Assembly (NCBI GenBank): GCA_010909165.1
Contig: MU008177.1
Coordinates: 248,001-312,000 of the forward strand
Length of the DNA: 64,000 bases
Origin: Anthoceros angustus
Taxonomy: Eukaryota; Streptophyta; Anthocerotopsida; Anthocerotales; Anthocerotaceae
Reading direction: 5' to 3'
Below are positions 31,606 to 42,394 of the stretch, one piece after another (the first letter of the stretch is position 1; the number at the start of each line of letters is the position of its first letter). The notes beneath the pieces were generated by a model. That model was not told where the DNA came from, made no database searches, and worked only from the letters and a program-made list of their open reading frames with translations. The position numbers and the translations under genes were made by a program.

Positions 31606-32958
31606 GAATACATGCAGGAATGTGAGGAAGACCAAAAGAGAAACTTTTAATTTAAGCAAATTTTAAATTAGAGACTTAATTTTTTAAATAAAATTAAGGG
31701 GACACCAAAAAGGTACCATGGTTTCTCTAGATGACCTTCAATGTGAGAATACGAAACCTTCTCCGGTAAAGGAAAGAGGCAATCAGCGGTCCATGAACGC
31801 TTTATTGTTAATAGAAGAGCGAATTTGGAAGGGGCAAAAGGGGTATGACGTGGAGGGTGGCTGAAAATATCGTGGAGTGAATCTAAGTTTGAAGGCAGTA
31901 ATAGCAATAAGGGTTGCGATTGGGTGGCATTGGAGTGGGCTCCATCAAGAATAAAAGGGACAACCCTATCCAAAATGTTTCCTGCTTGGTTCGGGACGGG
32001 GTCAATGGCTGAGTGAGTGAGCGAGTGAGCGAGTGAGTGAGTGAGTGAGTAGAGAGGTAAAAGCCAAGGCCAAGCCGTTTTGGCTGGTGACTGGTGCGAG
32101 CTTAGCCTGCGGCCTGCTGCTTTCGATCTGCGCCTTCCATTTCGGTGTCTCTCTATCCTGGCCTGCTTGGGATCCACCGGCCCCCGCTTCATCGCTGTGT
32201 GCTCCGAATGCGCCCTGCCAGAAGGTAAGATCGGGTACCTTACAAGTTGCAAAGCCCGTATCTTTTTCTGCTCTCTGACTGTTGTCGAGCTCCTTCTCTC
32301 TAGTCCCTTCTGCACAGTGCACAAGGACCGGCCTCCCTGTTTGCTGCTGCGCCTGCTGCACCCCTCCCGGAGCGCAGAGCAACCCGCCTCTCTTGCTCCG
32401 TTTGCCACGCTCGTGCCTCCCCGAGCTCCAATTCGGGATGTGGCCCCGCTGCTGCTTCCTCTGCATCGTCTAGGTCATAATTTGGAGCATCGGCAGCAGA
32501 AGGTACCGCAGGCTGTGTTCTACTCCTCGACTCGACCGGATTCTCTGTTTCTGACTCGTGATTTGGACCCCGGGCTGCTCCATTGCTGGGTGCTCGCCGT
32601 ATCCTCGGTGGGTCTTGATTGGGTGCTTGTTGTTGTTGAGTTTGATTTGGTGGGCGGTAGTGCGAGTCGGGGGAAGTGCGCTGAGCCCCGCGGAATCTCA
32701 CTTGTCTGCTTTCAGATTCTCGCGTGCGCCGGACCGGTGCGGGAACAGGATCGCGGCAAGCTCGTTGTGGCCCCTCCCGGCAGCATGTAGAGGTCCGGGA
32801 GGCAGGGGCTGTAGGAAGGTAAAAGGGAGCTCGGGACCTGCGATGACCCAGAGGCGGAATGTCTCGGGGCGGCTTTCGGTGAGAGCGTGACGGGAGGAGG
32901 GATACGAAGGGACGTGGAAGACTCCAGAAGGGGGGGGAATTGTGTGAAAGCGGTTAGG
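31606..32958 (+). promoter_or_regulatory. NF-YC upstream and 5' leader region
   Basis: A GAGT-type microsatellite lies at 32011-32050. A candidate donor, AGAAG|GTAAGA, is near 32224, and several acceptor-like sites follow between 32480 and 32715, so the leader may be spliced. The short upstream frames are not convincing. Exact transcript ends cannot be read from sequence alone. Confidence 0.4.
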
Positions 32959-33852
32959 ATGGATCCTCAGCAGCAGCAAGCACAGCAGCAGCAGCAGCAA
33001 ATGGGGATGATGGCGGGGCAGGGGGGGATGCAGTACCCGCAGCAGCAGCAGCAGCAGCAGTACAGCAACCCGGTGCAGTCTCCGACTTCGGTGCCCATGC
33101 AGCAGGCGCACCAGCTGGGCTACGCGCACCTGCAGCAGCAGCAGCAGCAGCAGCTGCACAGCTTCTGGCAGGGCCAGCTGAACGACATCGAGGCCGTGAC
33201 GGACTTCAAGAACCACCAGCTGCCGCTGGCGCGGATCAAGAAGATCATGAAGGCGGATGAGGACGTGCGGATGATCTCGGCCGAGGCGCCCGTGCTCTTC
33301 GCCAAGGCGTGCGAGATGTTCATCCTGGAGCTCACATTGCGCTCCTGGATTCACACGGAGGAGAACAAGCGTCGGACGCTGCAGAAGAACGACATTGCGG
33401 CTGCCATCGGGCGGACAGAGATCTTCGATTTTCTGGTGGACATCGTGCCGCGGGACGAGCTGAAGGAGGAGGGAGGTGTGGGGATGGGGGTGGGCGTGGG
33501 TGTGGGCGTGGGCATGGGCGTGGGTGTGGGTGTGGGGATGCCGCCCGGGATGCCTCGCATCGGGATGCCGATGCCGGGCCCGGATGGAGGGCCATACTAC
33601 CATGGCCTGGGCTCTCCGGTCGGGGTGCCCATGATGGTGGGGCGTCCTGCCATGCAGATGGATCCCATGGGCTACTCTGCCCAGCGCCCTCCGGTTGCCT
33701 ACATGCCTCCGCAGATGTGGCCTCCGCCACCACAGCAGCCGCAGCAGCAGCAGCAGCAACAGCAGCAGCCTCAACATCAGCATCAGCATCAGCATCAACA
33801 TCAGCCACCTGACTCTCCAGGAGCGGGGTCTGGAGGTATGCCCCCGAGCTGA
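32959..33852 (+). CDS. NF-YC: NF-YC, histone-fold subunit of the CCAAT-binding factor
   Basis: 297 aa. Nuclear transcription factor subunit that pairs with NF-YB through a histone fold and recruits NF-YA or CO-like proteins to CCAAT promoters. The conserved core spans residues 68-170 ([20 protein letters not shown] ... [20 protein letters not shown] ... [20 protein letters not shown] ... [18 protein letters not shown]). It is preceded by poly-Gln tracts. The region after the core is odd. A Gly-Val/Gly-Met dipeptide run (about residues 174-193) is followed by a Pro/Met-rich part, then a poly-Gln and Gln-His tail. These repeats come from CAG and GGTGTGGGC runs and may vary in length. The single coding exon is normal for plant NF-YC. 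The ATG at 32959 is the first that precedes the MDPQQQQ start. Confidence 0.96.
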   Translation: MDPQQQQAQQQQQQMGMMAGQGGMQYPQQQQQQQYSNPVQSPTSVPMQQAHQLGYAHLQQQQQQQLHSFWQGQLNDIEAVTDFKNHQLPLARIKKIMKADEDVRMISAEAPVLFAKACEMFILELTLRSWIHTEENKRRTLQKNDIAAAIGRTEIFDFLVDIVPRDELKEEGGVGMGVGVGVGVGMGVGVGVGMPPGMPRIGMPMPGPDGGPYYHGLGSPVGVPMMVGRPAMQMDPMGYSAQRPPVAYMPPQMWPPPPQQPQQQQQQQQQPQHQHQHQHQHQPPDSPGAGSGGMPPS

Positions 33853-34440
33853 GGAGTGGATGTGATTACCGCGCGAGGGCTGATTTCAGAATTGAATTTG
33901 TTTGCTGTTGTGATTGTTGTTGTACGAATTGGGAGGCATGTTGTGTGCGTGAATGAATTTGTCGAAATCCTATTATCGGTTAGCCTGTGTGTTTCCTTGC
34001 TGCATTCTTCTGGGCTCTGGGCCATGTATGTCCCGATGTTGTGTTCGAAATGGGGCATCAGTCGTAGAGTTTGCGCACGTCCTTCAGCTTGGAATAGAGT
34101 AGCGAGAGTGTAAGAGCCAGACAATCAGTAGGGGACATGCATTCGGATCATAGTTCATGCGCTGCGAGTGATCTCATGAACGCCGGATGACGCCTGCTTG
34201 GTCATGTAAAGTGATCGCTTATTGTGGGCTGTGGCCCTCCTAGTCAATAGAATCTGTCAGTCGTTTCTTTCTAGCTCGCATCCGGCAGCAGTCACCCTGC
34301 CCAATTTAGAGGATGTCTGACAGTCAGGCCTGTTGCCTGTACAAGGTGCAACTTGCATCCCATTCCGAATGCCGTCAAAATATTGACTCCTGACGCTGTA
34401 CAAGTTATCTATCCACCCAGCAGTGTACACTAGAGCTACT
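33853..34440. other. NF-YC 3' UTR and spacer
   Basis: No gene. T-rich sequence after the stop is consistent with a 3' UTR. Confidence 0.5.
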
Positions 34441-35289
34441 CGACGTCTCCACGGGTTCCACACTATGACTCCTTCACATCAGTATGAGAAGCCTGCACAT
34501 CAATATGAGGATCATTATGAGGCCCCACAGGCGCCTCCACATATGTATGAGGATCCACATACGCCTTCACAGGGGTATGAGACGCCTCCAGATCACTATG
34601 AGTCTAGTCCACATCAGTATGGCTCTCTTCCACATGACGATGGTCCTCTTCCGGAGAAGAATGCCACTCTCCCTGGAGAGGATGGCAATCTTCCACATCA
34701 ATATGGGGCACATCCAAATGAGAATCAGGCTCATCCACATGAGAGTCAAGCTCATCCACATGAGAGTCAGGCTCATCCACATGAGAGTCAGGCTCATCCA
34801 CATGAGAGTCAAGCTCATCCACATCAGCATGGGGCTCTTCATCACCAATATAACCCTCTTCCACATCAGTATGATACGTCTATGCCTCCACATCGGCTTG
34901 AGGCCCATCCACATCAGCTCGAGGCTGGTCCACATCAGCTTGAGGCTCGCCCACATTGGCTTGAGGCTCGCCCACATTGGCTTGAGGCTCGTCCACATTC
35001 GATTGAGGCTCATCCACATCAACTTGAGGCTCATCCACATCAGCTTGAGGCTTGTCCACATCAGCTTGAGGCTCATCCACATCAATATAGCCCTCTTCTA
35101 TATAAGTATGAGACGCCAACACCTCCACATCAGTATGAGGCTCCTCCACATCAGGATGGGACCCATCCACATCAGCATGGGATCCATCCACTTCAGCATG
35201 GGACCCATCCATATCAAGATCGACTCCACACCAACATGGGACTCGTCTATGCCTCCACATCAGCATGGGACTCATGCACATCCGTGTGA
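34423..35289 (+). CDS. Candidate His/Pro-rich repeat protein, 5' part
   Basis: A 288-codon frame with a non-repetitive start (MYTRATRRLHGFHTM) running into HPHESQA and HPHQLEA-type heptapeptides. It stops inside the first 1.34-kb duplicate. The same heptad frame resumes at 36205-37827. If the duplication is an assembly artefact, the two pieces would form one protein of roughly 800 residues. There is no signal peptide or known domain. The protein would be rich in His, Pro, Gln and Glu. It may equally be non-coding satellite. Confidence 0.3.
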   Translation: MYTRATRRLHGFHTMTPSHQYEKPAHQYEDHYEAPQAPPHMYEDPHTPSQGYETPPDHYESSPHQYGSLPHDDGPLPEKNATLPGEDGNLPHQYGAHPNENQAHPHESQAHPHESQAHPHESQAHPHESQAHPHQHGALHHQYNPLPHQYDTSMPPHRLEAHPHQLEAGPHQLEARPHWLEARPHWLEARPHSIEAHPHQLEAHPHQLEACPHQLEAHPHQYSPLLYKYETPTPPHQYEAPPHQDGTHPHQHGIHPLQHGTHPYQDRLHTNMGLVYASTSAWDSCTSV

Positions 35290-35835
35290 GACATGGACGG
35301 CTCCGCATCAGCATGAGATGCGGATGGCTCCACCTCAATATGAGACCCATCCACATCAATATGGAACTCGTCTATGCGAGACGGGGACGGCTCCATCTCA
35401 ATATGAGATGCGAATGGCTCCACCTCAATATGAGGCCCATCCACATCAACATGGTTCTCGTGTCGTGAGGCGGGGCGGCTCCACATCAATCTCCACATCA
35501 ACATGGGACTCTACTACGAGTCGGGATAGCTCCACATCAATATGAGGCTCATCCACATCATGGGACTCTACTACACGAGTGGGATGGCTCCACATCGATT
35601 ATGAGGCTCATCCACATCAACATGGGACTCGTCTACATGAGCGGGGCAGTGCACATCGGTGTAGGCTCGTCCACATCAACATGGGACTTGTCTACCTAGT
35701 GGGATGGCTCCACATCAATATGAGGCTCGTCCATATCAACATGGGACTCGTCTACATGAGGCGGGGATGGCTCACATCAAGATGAGGCTCATCCACATCA
35801 GCGTGGGACTCATCTACATGAGGCAGGGCGACTTT
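34496..35835. repeat. 1.34-kb tandem duplicate of the minisatellite, copy 1
   Basis: It starts ACATCAATATGAGGATCATT and runs to TTTACATCAATATGAG. It matches 35836 to about 37,170 with many one- to three-base losses on either side, more of them in copy 1's right half. Confidence 0.85.
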
Positions 35836-37172
35836 ACATCAATATGAGGATCATTATGAGGCCCCACAGGCGCCTCCACATATGTATGAGGATCCACATA
35901 CGCCTTCACAGGGGTATGAGACGCCTCCAGATCACTATGAGTCTAGTCCACATCAGTATGGCTCTTCACATGACGATGGTCCTCTTCCGGAGAAGAATGC
36001 CACTCTCCCTGGAGAGGATGGCAATCTTCCACATCAATATGGGGCACATCCAAATGAGAATCAGGCTCATCCACATGAGAGTCAAGCTCATCCACATGAG
36101 AGTCAGGCTCATCCACATGAGAGTCAGGCTCATCCACATGAGAGTCAAGCTCATCCACATCAGCATGGGGCTCTTCATCACCAATATAACCCTCTTCCAC
36201 ATCGTTGATATCGTCTATGCCTCCACATCGGCATGGGACCCATCCACATCAGCTCGAGGCTGGTCCACATCGACTGAGGCTCGCCCACATTGGCTTGAGG
36301 CTCGTCCACATTCGATTGAGGCTCATCCACATCAACAGGCTCATCCATCGACTTGAGGCTTGTCCACATCGACTTGAGGCTCATCCACATCAATATAGCC
36401 CTCTTCTATATAAGTATGAGACGCCAACACCTCCACATCAGTATGAGGCTCCTCCACATCAGCATGGGACCCATCCACATCAGCATGGGATCCATCCACT
36501 TCAGCATGGGACCCATCCATATCAAGATACAGCTCCACACCAATATGAGGCTTCTCCACATCAGCATGGGACTCATGCACATCCGTGTGAGACATGGACG
36601 GCTCCGCATCAGCATGAGATGCGGATGGCTCCACCTCAATATGAGACCCATCCACATCAATATGGAACTCGTCTATGCGAGACGGGGACGGCTCCATCTC
36701 AATATGAGATGCGAATGGCTCCACCTCAATATGAGGCCCATCCACATCAACATGGTTCTCGTGTACGTGAGACGGGGACAGCTCCACATCAATATCAGGC
36801 TCGTCCACATCAACATGGGACTCTACTACACGAGTCGGGGATAGCTCCACATCAATATGAGGCTCATCCACACCAACATGGGACTCTACTACACGAGTCA
36901 GGGATGGCTCCACATCAGTATGAGGCTCATCCACATCAACATGGGACTCGTCTACATGAGCCGGGGACAGCTGCACATCAGTATGAGGCTCGTCCACATC
37001 AACATGGGACTTGTCTACACGAGTCGGGGATGGCTCCACATCAATATGAGGCTCGTCCATATCAACATGGGACTCGTCTACATGAGACGGGGATGGCTCC
37101 ACATCAGTATGAGGCTCATCCACATCAACGTGGGACTCATCTACATGAGACGGGAACAGCTTTACATCAATA
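35836..37172. repeat. 1.34-kb tandem duplicate of the minisatellite, copy 2
   Basis: Direct copy of 34496-35835. After it the array continues into unique variant blocks. The junction lies within the repeat word ACATCAATATGAG, so repeat-mediated expansion or an assembly slip are both easy explanations. Confidence 0.85.
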
Positions 37173-37827
37173 TGAGATGCGGACGGCTCCACATCAGTAT
37201 GAGGCTCGTCCACATCAGCATGGGACTCGTCTACATGAGATGCAGATGCCTCCACATCATACAAAGATGCCTCCACATTACATTGAGACGCTTCCACATG
37301 AGGATAGCCCTCTTCCACATGAGTATGAGACACGGATGGCACCATATCAAAATGAGATGCCTCTACATGACAATGAGTATAAGTCTCTTCCACATGAGGA
37401 TAGCCCTCTTCCACATGAGTATGAGACACGGATGGCACCATATCAAAATGAGATGCCTCTACATGACAATGAGTATGAGTGTCTTCCACATGAGTCTCAG
37501 GCTCTTCCACTGAAGTATCACAGTCTTTCACTTGAGGATAAGATCCTTCTTCCACATGAGCATGAGTCTCTTCCACATGAGGATGAGACTCTTCTACATG
37601 AGTCTCAGGCTCTTCCACTTAAGTATCAGGGTCTTTCACTTGAGGATAAGATTCTTCTTCCACATGAGTATGAGTCTCTTCCACATGATTCTCAAGCTCT
37701 TCCTCTTATGTATCAAGGTCTTCCACTTGAGCTCAGCTCGAGGCTCGGGGCTCAGCTCGGGCTCGAGCTCGGGCTCGGGCTCGAGCTCGAGGCTGGGCTC
37801 GAGCTCGAGGCTCGAGCTCGAGGCTGA
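36205..37827 (+). CDS. Candidate His/Pro-rich repeat protein, 3' part
   Basis: A 540-codon frame in the second duplicate. It consists of 21-residue repeats built from PHQYEARPHQHGTRLHETG-like units. It then passes to LPHEYESLPHE and LPLKYQGLSLEDKILLPHE units and a Leu/Glu-rich tail from the GAGCTC run. An opposing 425-codon minus-strand frame (36341-37618) is as open and more acidic, so the coding strand is undecided. Confidence 0.3.
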   Translation: MISSMPPHRHGTHPHQLEAGPHRLRLAHIGLRLVHIRLRLIHINRLIHRLEACPHRLEAHPHQYSPLLYKYETPTPPHQYEAPPHQHGTHPHQHGIHPLQHGTHPYQDTAPHQYEASPHQHGTHAHPCETWTAPHQHEMRMAPPQYETHPHQYGTRLCETGTAPSQYEMRMAPPQYEAHPHQHGSRVRETGTAPHQYQARPHQHGTLLHESGIAPHQYEAHPHQHGTLLHESGMAPHQYEAHPHQHGTRLHEPGTAAHQYEARPHQHGTCLHESGMAPHQYEARPYQHGTRLHETGMAPHQYEAHPHQRGTHLHETGTALHQYEMRTAPHQYEARPHQHGTRLHEMQMPPHHTKMPPHYIETLPHEDSPLPHEYETRMAPYQNEMPLHDNEYKSLPHEDSPLPHEYETRMAPYQNEMPLHDNEYECLPHESQALPLKYHSLSLEDKILLPHEHESLPHEDETLLHESQALPLKYQGLSLEDKILLPHEYESLPHDSQALPLMYQGLPLELSSRLGAQLGLELGLGLELEAGLELEARARG

Positions 37828-38115
37828 GCTCGAGCTCGAGCTCAGCTCGAGGCTGGGCTGGGCTCAGGCTCACGCTCACGCTCACGCTCACGCTCAAGCT
37901 CAAGCTCAAGCTCAAACTCTTTCACTTCAGGATCAAGCTCACGCTCAAGCTCAAGCTCAAACTCTTTCACTTCAGGATCAAGCTCATGCTCAAGCTCAAG
38001 CTCAAACTCTTTCACTTCAGGATCAAGCTCACACTCATGATGTTTCACTTGGGTATGAGGGTCTTCCACTTCACGATCAGATTCTTCTTCAGAGTCTTCC
38101 AATTTGAGTGTGAGC

Positions 38116-39574
38116 CTCTTCATCAGACTCTTCCACATACTGTTGGACAAGAGTATCTGCAGGCTCGTGGACACGTCTATCAGGCTCTGGACATGATGGT
38201 GCATACCTTGTGTATGTATCCATACACATAGATATATTATTAATAGATTAATGTATTAATCCAACATCGGACTGTAAACCATATCCACCTTTTTCGAGAG
38301 TACCGAACTCCCTCAAGAGTTTTTTGCGCGAAACTACGATATTTAATAGTAACCATAATCGAAAGCATTGATGTAAGAGCCTTACAACATCAGCTCGTTA
38401 TGGGCAAAGATGATGTAGGCTTATAACAATTGGGCTTACGAGCGTTAAAACATCAGCCGCGTATGACAGAAAGAGATGATATATATCGAGCAACCCTACT
38501 AGAAAAGGGCAGTCATGTTACACTTTATGTTAAGATTTGGACCCCCCTTTGTTGCAATTATGTTGAAATCTTGGGGTCTTGTTACACTTTTGGGACCCCT
38601 TGTTACAGTTTGGTTTGGAAACCAACCCTCCACCTTATTCTGATCATATTCTGATCTTGTTGCAATTATGTTGCAATGTAGTGAGAGGTGGTATGTGTCC
38701 CCTCTCAAAATTTCAACATAATTGCAACAACCAAAGTGATACATCGTCTCTTGTTACGATTTTGCACGCTTGGTACCGAACCTCCTCCCCATCTACCTTA
38801 ACCCTTGTTGTTTTCACTCCCATATTTTGCCTCTGCAATTATTGTTATACGTGTACTGGGATGTACTTGTATTTTACGTGTATGACATTACCATATTTTC
38901 CGAGGTGATTATTCCAATACCTCTACGAGAGCTTCTACGTATTTTGCTTGTGTACTTTTTGTGCCATATTTCTGCACTCATATTCGCAACACGCTCAGCC
39001 GGCCATCTTCGTATTTGATGCCTAGTTTTCTGTACCGTATTCTATGCAATATCTTATACGTCACCCGTGTATCGTGCATTTGTATGCATCACTCGTATGA
39101 TGTTTGTATACTTTCAAACCCATACAATCCAAAAATACGACATATCCATATTTTAATGCACGATACACATGCCAATTTATCCAACCATTCACAATTGCGT
39201 TCTAGCGTGCTCCTTTTTGCCGCTACGGGCGTGAAGCGGAAGTTGTGGTGTGGATTTCAGCTCCTTGGCCTATGCATGGTATATGCCATGCCTACTCCAC
39301 ATCGTAGGTAGCTACTAGAAACTCTTGGCCTTCCGCACGGCTTGTGATTTTGGCCTTCCCCTTCCTCTTGCGTTCTACGGCCATTTTCCTGCTGTCATGT
39401 GCATGAGTTTCCCCTCGTGTGGTATTGGAATTCTGCAATCACAGCCATGCACATGCCATACAAATGGCCCTTGTCCTGTAAGCAGAGAGAAATTGCTAGC
39501 TGGAAAATTGCAATTTGCATGCTCACCTTGGCCGCCTTGTCTCTGATTTGTTTCCACCCATTTCTTACCAACGG
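38116..39574. other. Spacer without a recognised gene
   Basis: Mixed composition with partly repeated phrases such as GTTGCAATTATGTTG around 38,540-38,730. No coding signal was recognised. Confidence 0.5.
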
Positions 39575-40225
39575 TTATGTGCTTGTCAACGTCCTCTCCA
39601 TCAATGCAGCTCTCACCTGTGTTATCCATGCTCCCCCATCCAGCTCTCCATGCCTTGCTCTTGCTTTCCTCTTCCGGCCTCCTCCCTTCTCCACAACCTG
39701 CGTCACATCTACCGGAGCACCATTGTGCAAGTCCATGCTCTCGGCCTGAGACTCCACCAGGTGAGTATTTGATACAAAATTCGGCACGGGCTGGTGTTCC
39801 TCTTCCTGGACCTCCCTGTTCTCCTCCACATCATCACCATGCCGTGACGTCGTCAGCCTACCAAGGATCTGCTTATCGAATCCCATAGACAAATGCCTCA
39901 TCTCTATACCTCGCCTTTCTTGTCCTCCAGCCCCCAATGACAGCCTCATTTCTTCAGCTGCATTAGGCTCACATGTACTCACCCCACGCTCCTCTCGGGC
40001 GGTCTTCCTGCATTTGCAGCACATGCTGTCTTGATGTTCCCTGCACACATACATTACATCTCGTACTTTGATAGATACTGCCATTCCCTGCCTATGTACC
40101 TGGCCCCCTGCTATCAAGAGACAGCACATACCTATCACAATTGCTGGTGACGCCGCACTCCCCAAGCTGTTTTCGTTGTCCACATTTTTGCCCCTCTCGA
40201 CACATCCACCGTATCCCTCCCTCAA
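39575..40225 (-). CDS. Weak hypothetical frame, possible element remnant
   Basis: A 216-codon frame with a Cys-containing part (CREHQDSMCCKCRKTAREER) and a Glu/Arg-rich end. It has no recognised domain. Another minus frame overlaps its start (40092-40367). It may be the trace of an old transposon, or chance. Confidence 0.2.
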   Translation of the reverse strand: MREGYGGCVERGKNVDNENSLGSAASPAIVIGMCCLLIAGGQVHRQGMAVSIKVRDVMYVCREHQDSMCCKCRKTAREERGVSTCEPNAAEEMRLSLGAGGQERRGIEMRHLSMGFDKQILGRLTTSRHGDDVEENREVQEEEHQPVPNFVSNTHLVESQAESMDLHNGAPVDVTQVVEKGGGRKRKARARHGELDGGAWITQVRAALMERTLTST

Positions 40226-41389
40226 GCAACATGACCATCGCCCGTTCTTGCCCCAACCACGCTGGTTCCTGTGTTGCTAGGACAACTACATCATTGCCCT
40301 CGCTATCCTCCATGGTGTCATCTGTATTGCCTCTGCCTGTCTTGTGACTGCCATGCACTAGCCCCATCCTGTAGCTTGGCGATAGCCTCTTCGCACATCC
40401 CTAGCCTCAAGGTTCGACCACACGATAGGTGGATGAGGAGGATGAGGAGGATAGCCCAATCGAGCTACCCTCCTCATCCTCCCCACCTTTCTACAGCCTT
40501 CTGTCGCCGGTGCCGTTGCAGATACCTCCCGATTGTGGCGTGTTTGCCGGTTGCATACGATCCTTACCCACCTCCGTCTCACACCATTTCCCTGTTCTTG
40601 TTGTACCATGTTTTCTTATATTTTTTTGCCTCCCTTGCGCAGCAACCAGCTGCCTTCCTCCCTCATGAGGTCAGCATTCAAACGTGTCCGTAGACATTGA
40701 AGGCCTGAAATTTGAAATTAAGCAGCCATCCATGGCTTGCATGCATGTAAGTAACACCATAAACCTTAAAGGGGGGGAATATACATGATGAGGGTTTTCT
40801 CGGAAATATGCACCAAAGGGGGTTAGACGTGCGTCTCAAAACGACGAATAACATGTTTTGCTGAAAGAACCACAGAAAAACAGGGTGTCCCATACACGTA
40901 GCCCCCTTTTTACAATATGGGTACACGCCGTGGAAGGGTGCTCGAAATCCTTAACCAATATGATATAGGCAAATTAAGACCCACCGTGATGACCGTTAAT
41001 GCCGGGGAAAGGATGCCAGTGAACCGAGATTTGGAGTGCATCACGCGAGAGTATGGTTGGCATGTATGCATACAGGTAAGCACTTGAATTCACATAAGCA
41101 CTTCCCACCAACAACCAAGCAAACAAATCTGTCTGGATATATAGGTACAAACCAATAACAACGGGAGGAGTAGCTCGCGTCGTGGCACAAAACACACTCT
41201 CCTCACGAGAACAACACGCAAATTCCTCACATCGCTCTTTGAGTCATAGCTTTGGCCTCCTCACAGCGCTCTTGCATGCATATCTGGGACAAGCTATGAT
41301 CCGAGCTCCTCAATGGAAGGGTCTATATACTAACACAGCATCGGCATATTCCTAAGATATCCTATTGGCATCGGCATATGCGAAATATC
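40226..41389. other. Spacer without a recognised gene
   Basis: It contains a GATGAGGAGGATGAGGAGGA-type simple repeat near 40430-40450, with its complement at about 40470. No gene was seen. Confidence 0.45.
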
Positions 41390-41690
41390 CTAAGAATACA
41401 CTATAATATGCAGGAATATGCCAAGCATATTACTTGAGCTTATCCATTTAGCTATTGTATCCTAAGAATACACTATAATATGCAAGGAATATGCCAAAGC
41501 ATATTACTTGAGCTTATCCACTTAGCTATTGGTAACCATGTTTAATTAACACTAATCAATGCTTAATTAACATAACATTAGATTAATTAACACTAATCAA
41601 TACTTAATTAACATAAGCACATTAGATTAATTAACACTAATTACTTACTTAAAGATGAGTAATTAGATTAATTAATGCTAATCAAACACT
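41390..41690. repeat. AT-rich local tandem repeats
   Basis: Two copies of a roughly 67-bp unit (CCTAAGAATACACTATAATA to GAGCTTATCC-TTAGCTATT) lie at about 41,391-41,457 and 41,460-41,531. They are followed by several copies of TTAATTAACACTAATCAA-like words to about 41,690. Confidence 0.8.
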
Positions 41691-42394
41691 AAACCCAAGT
41701 GCAGAGATTAGTATCACACGGCATGACACATGTAAAAACCATAGTCTTCTGCAAATTCGTTTTGATCTCAAGGTCGTGACAGACTGGGTCTAAACTGACC
41801 GTATGCTTGGCGGCCTTGCCAGTGGAAACAGGGGCGCCGGTCGGCTGGCGCTCCTCTCTTGTCTATGGAGGTCACAGCTACAGTATTCGGTTCTCCGCAG
41901 TACCACAAATTGCAAAACAGACACCACCAGTGGATCGAAGATGGTTGGGATGACTGCAACAACGTTCCTATTTATCATCCTCGACCGATCTGTCCAGCTA
42001 TGGACAACACGCCACTATAATCTTGGGGCACAGCATAACCGGCCCGAACACATACTTAATTTAATTGTGTGTTGCAAACCACATATACGGATACCCGGTA
42101 TTATATTGCATTGAGGTGGTAATGGACAAAAAGCCAAATATGATTCAGTACTTACCCCAACAAAGGCTACGGACAAGATGCAGTGGAATTTAGACCGGGT
42201 GAAGCTGAAACCCTATATTTATCTCAGTATGCGGGAACCATTGCCTCCTCTCCCAATTCCTTGTCCATGGAAGCAAGTTTACTCATCTCCGGAGTTCACT
42301 CCTTCATCGTCGCTAGGCCCCTCGTGTGCACCATGGTCATCACTATCCTCAGGGGCACTTTCAGATGCTGGTTGAATAAACCCACGTAATTCAC
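41691..42394. other. Spacer, no gene recognised
   Basis: Short frames only. It lies downstream (in minus sense) of the decayed 42.4-47.6 kb gene and may contain its 3' region. Confidence 0.4.

Larger units (their letters stand above)
34441..38115. repeat. 3.7-kb coding-like minisatellite, 21-bp unit with 63-bp higher order
   Basis: The base unit is close to CATCCACATCAGCTTGAGGCT. Between about 36,750 and 37,230 it is organised in 63-bp blocks of three variants. Since 21 and 63 are multiples of three and the unit lacks stops, several frames stay open on both strands. The plus strand reads HPHQ-E-A/PHQHGTRLHETG repeats, and the minus strand reads acidic SHVDVDEPHTDVE repeats (425 codons at 36341-37618). 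At the right end the unit changes to GAGCTC runs (37725-37860), then GCTCAC/GCTCAA runs with a 51-bp block repeated three times (37915-38035). The coding strand, if any, cannot be decided from sequence alone. Confidence 0.9.

Noticed and set aside
31668-32408. 246-codon minus-strand frame upstream of NF-YC
   Set aside because: It includes the GAGT microsatellite read as THSLAHSL and has no domain. More likely leader and promoter sequence.
32698-33801. 367-codon minus-strand frame over NF-YC
   Set aside because: It arises from CAG/CAT repeats read backwards (poly-Leu and His). The plus strand encodes the histone fold.
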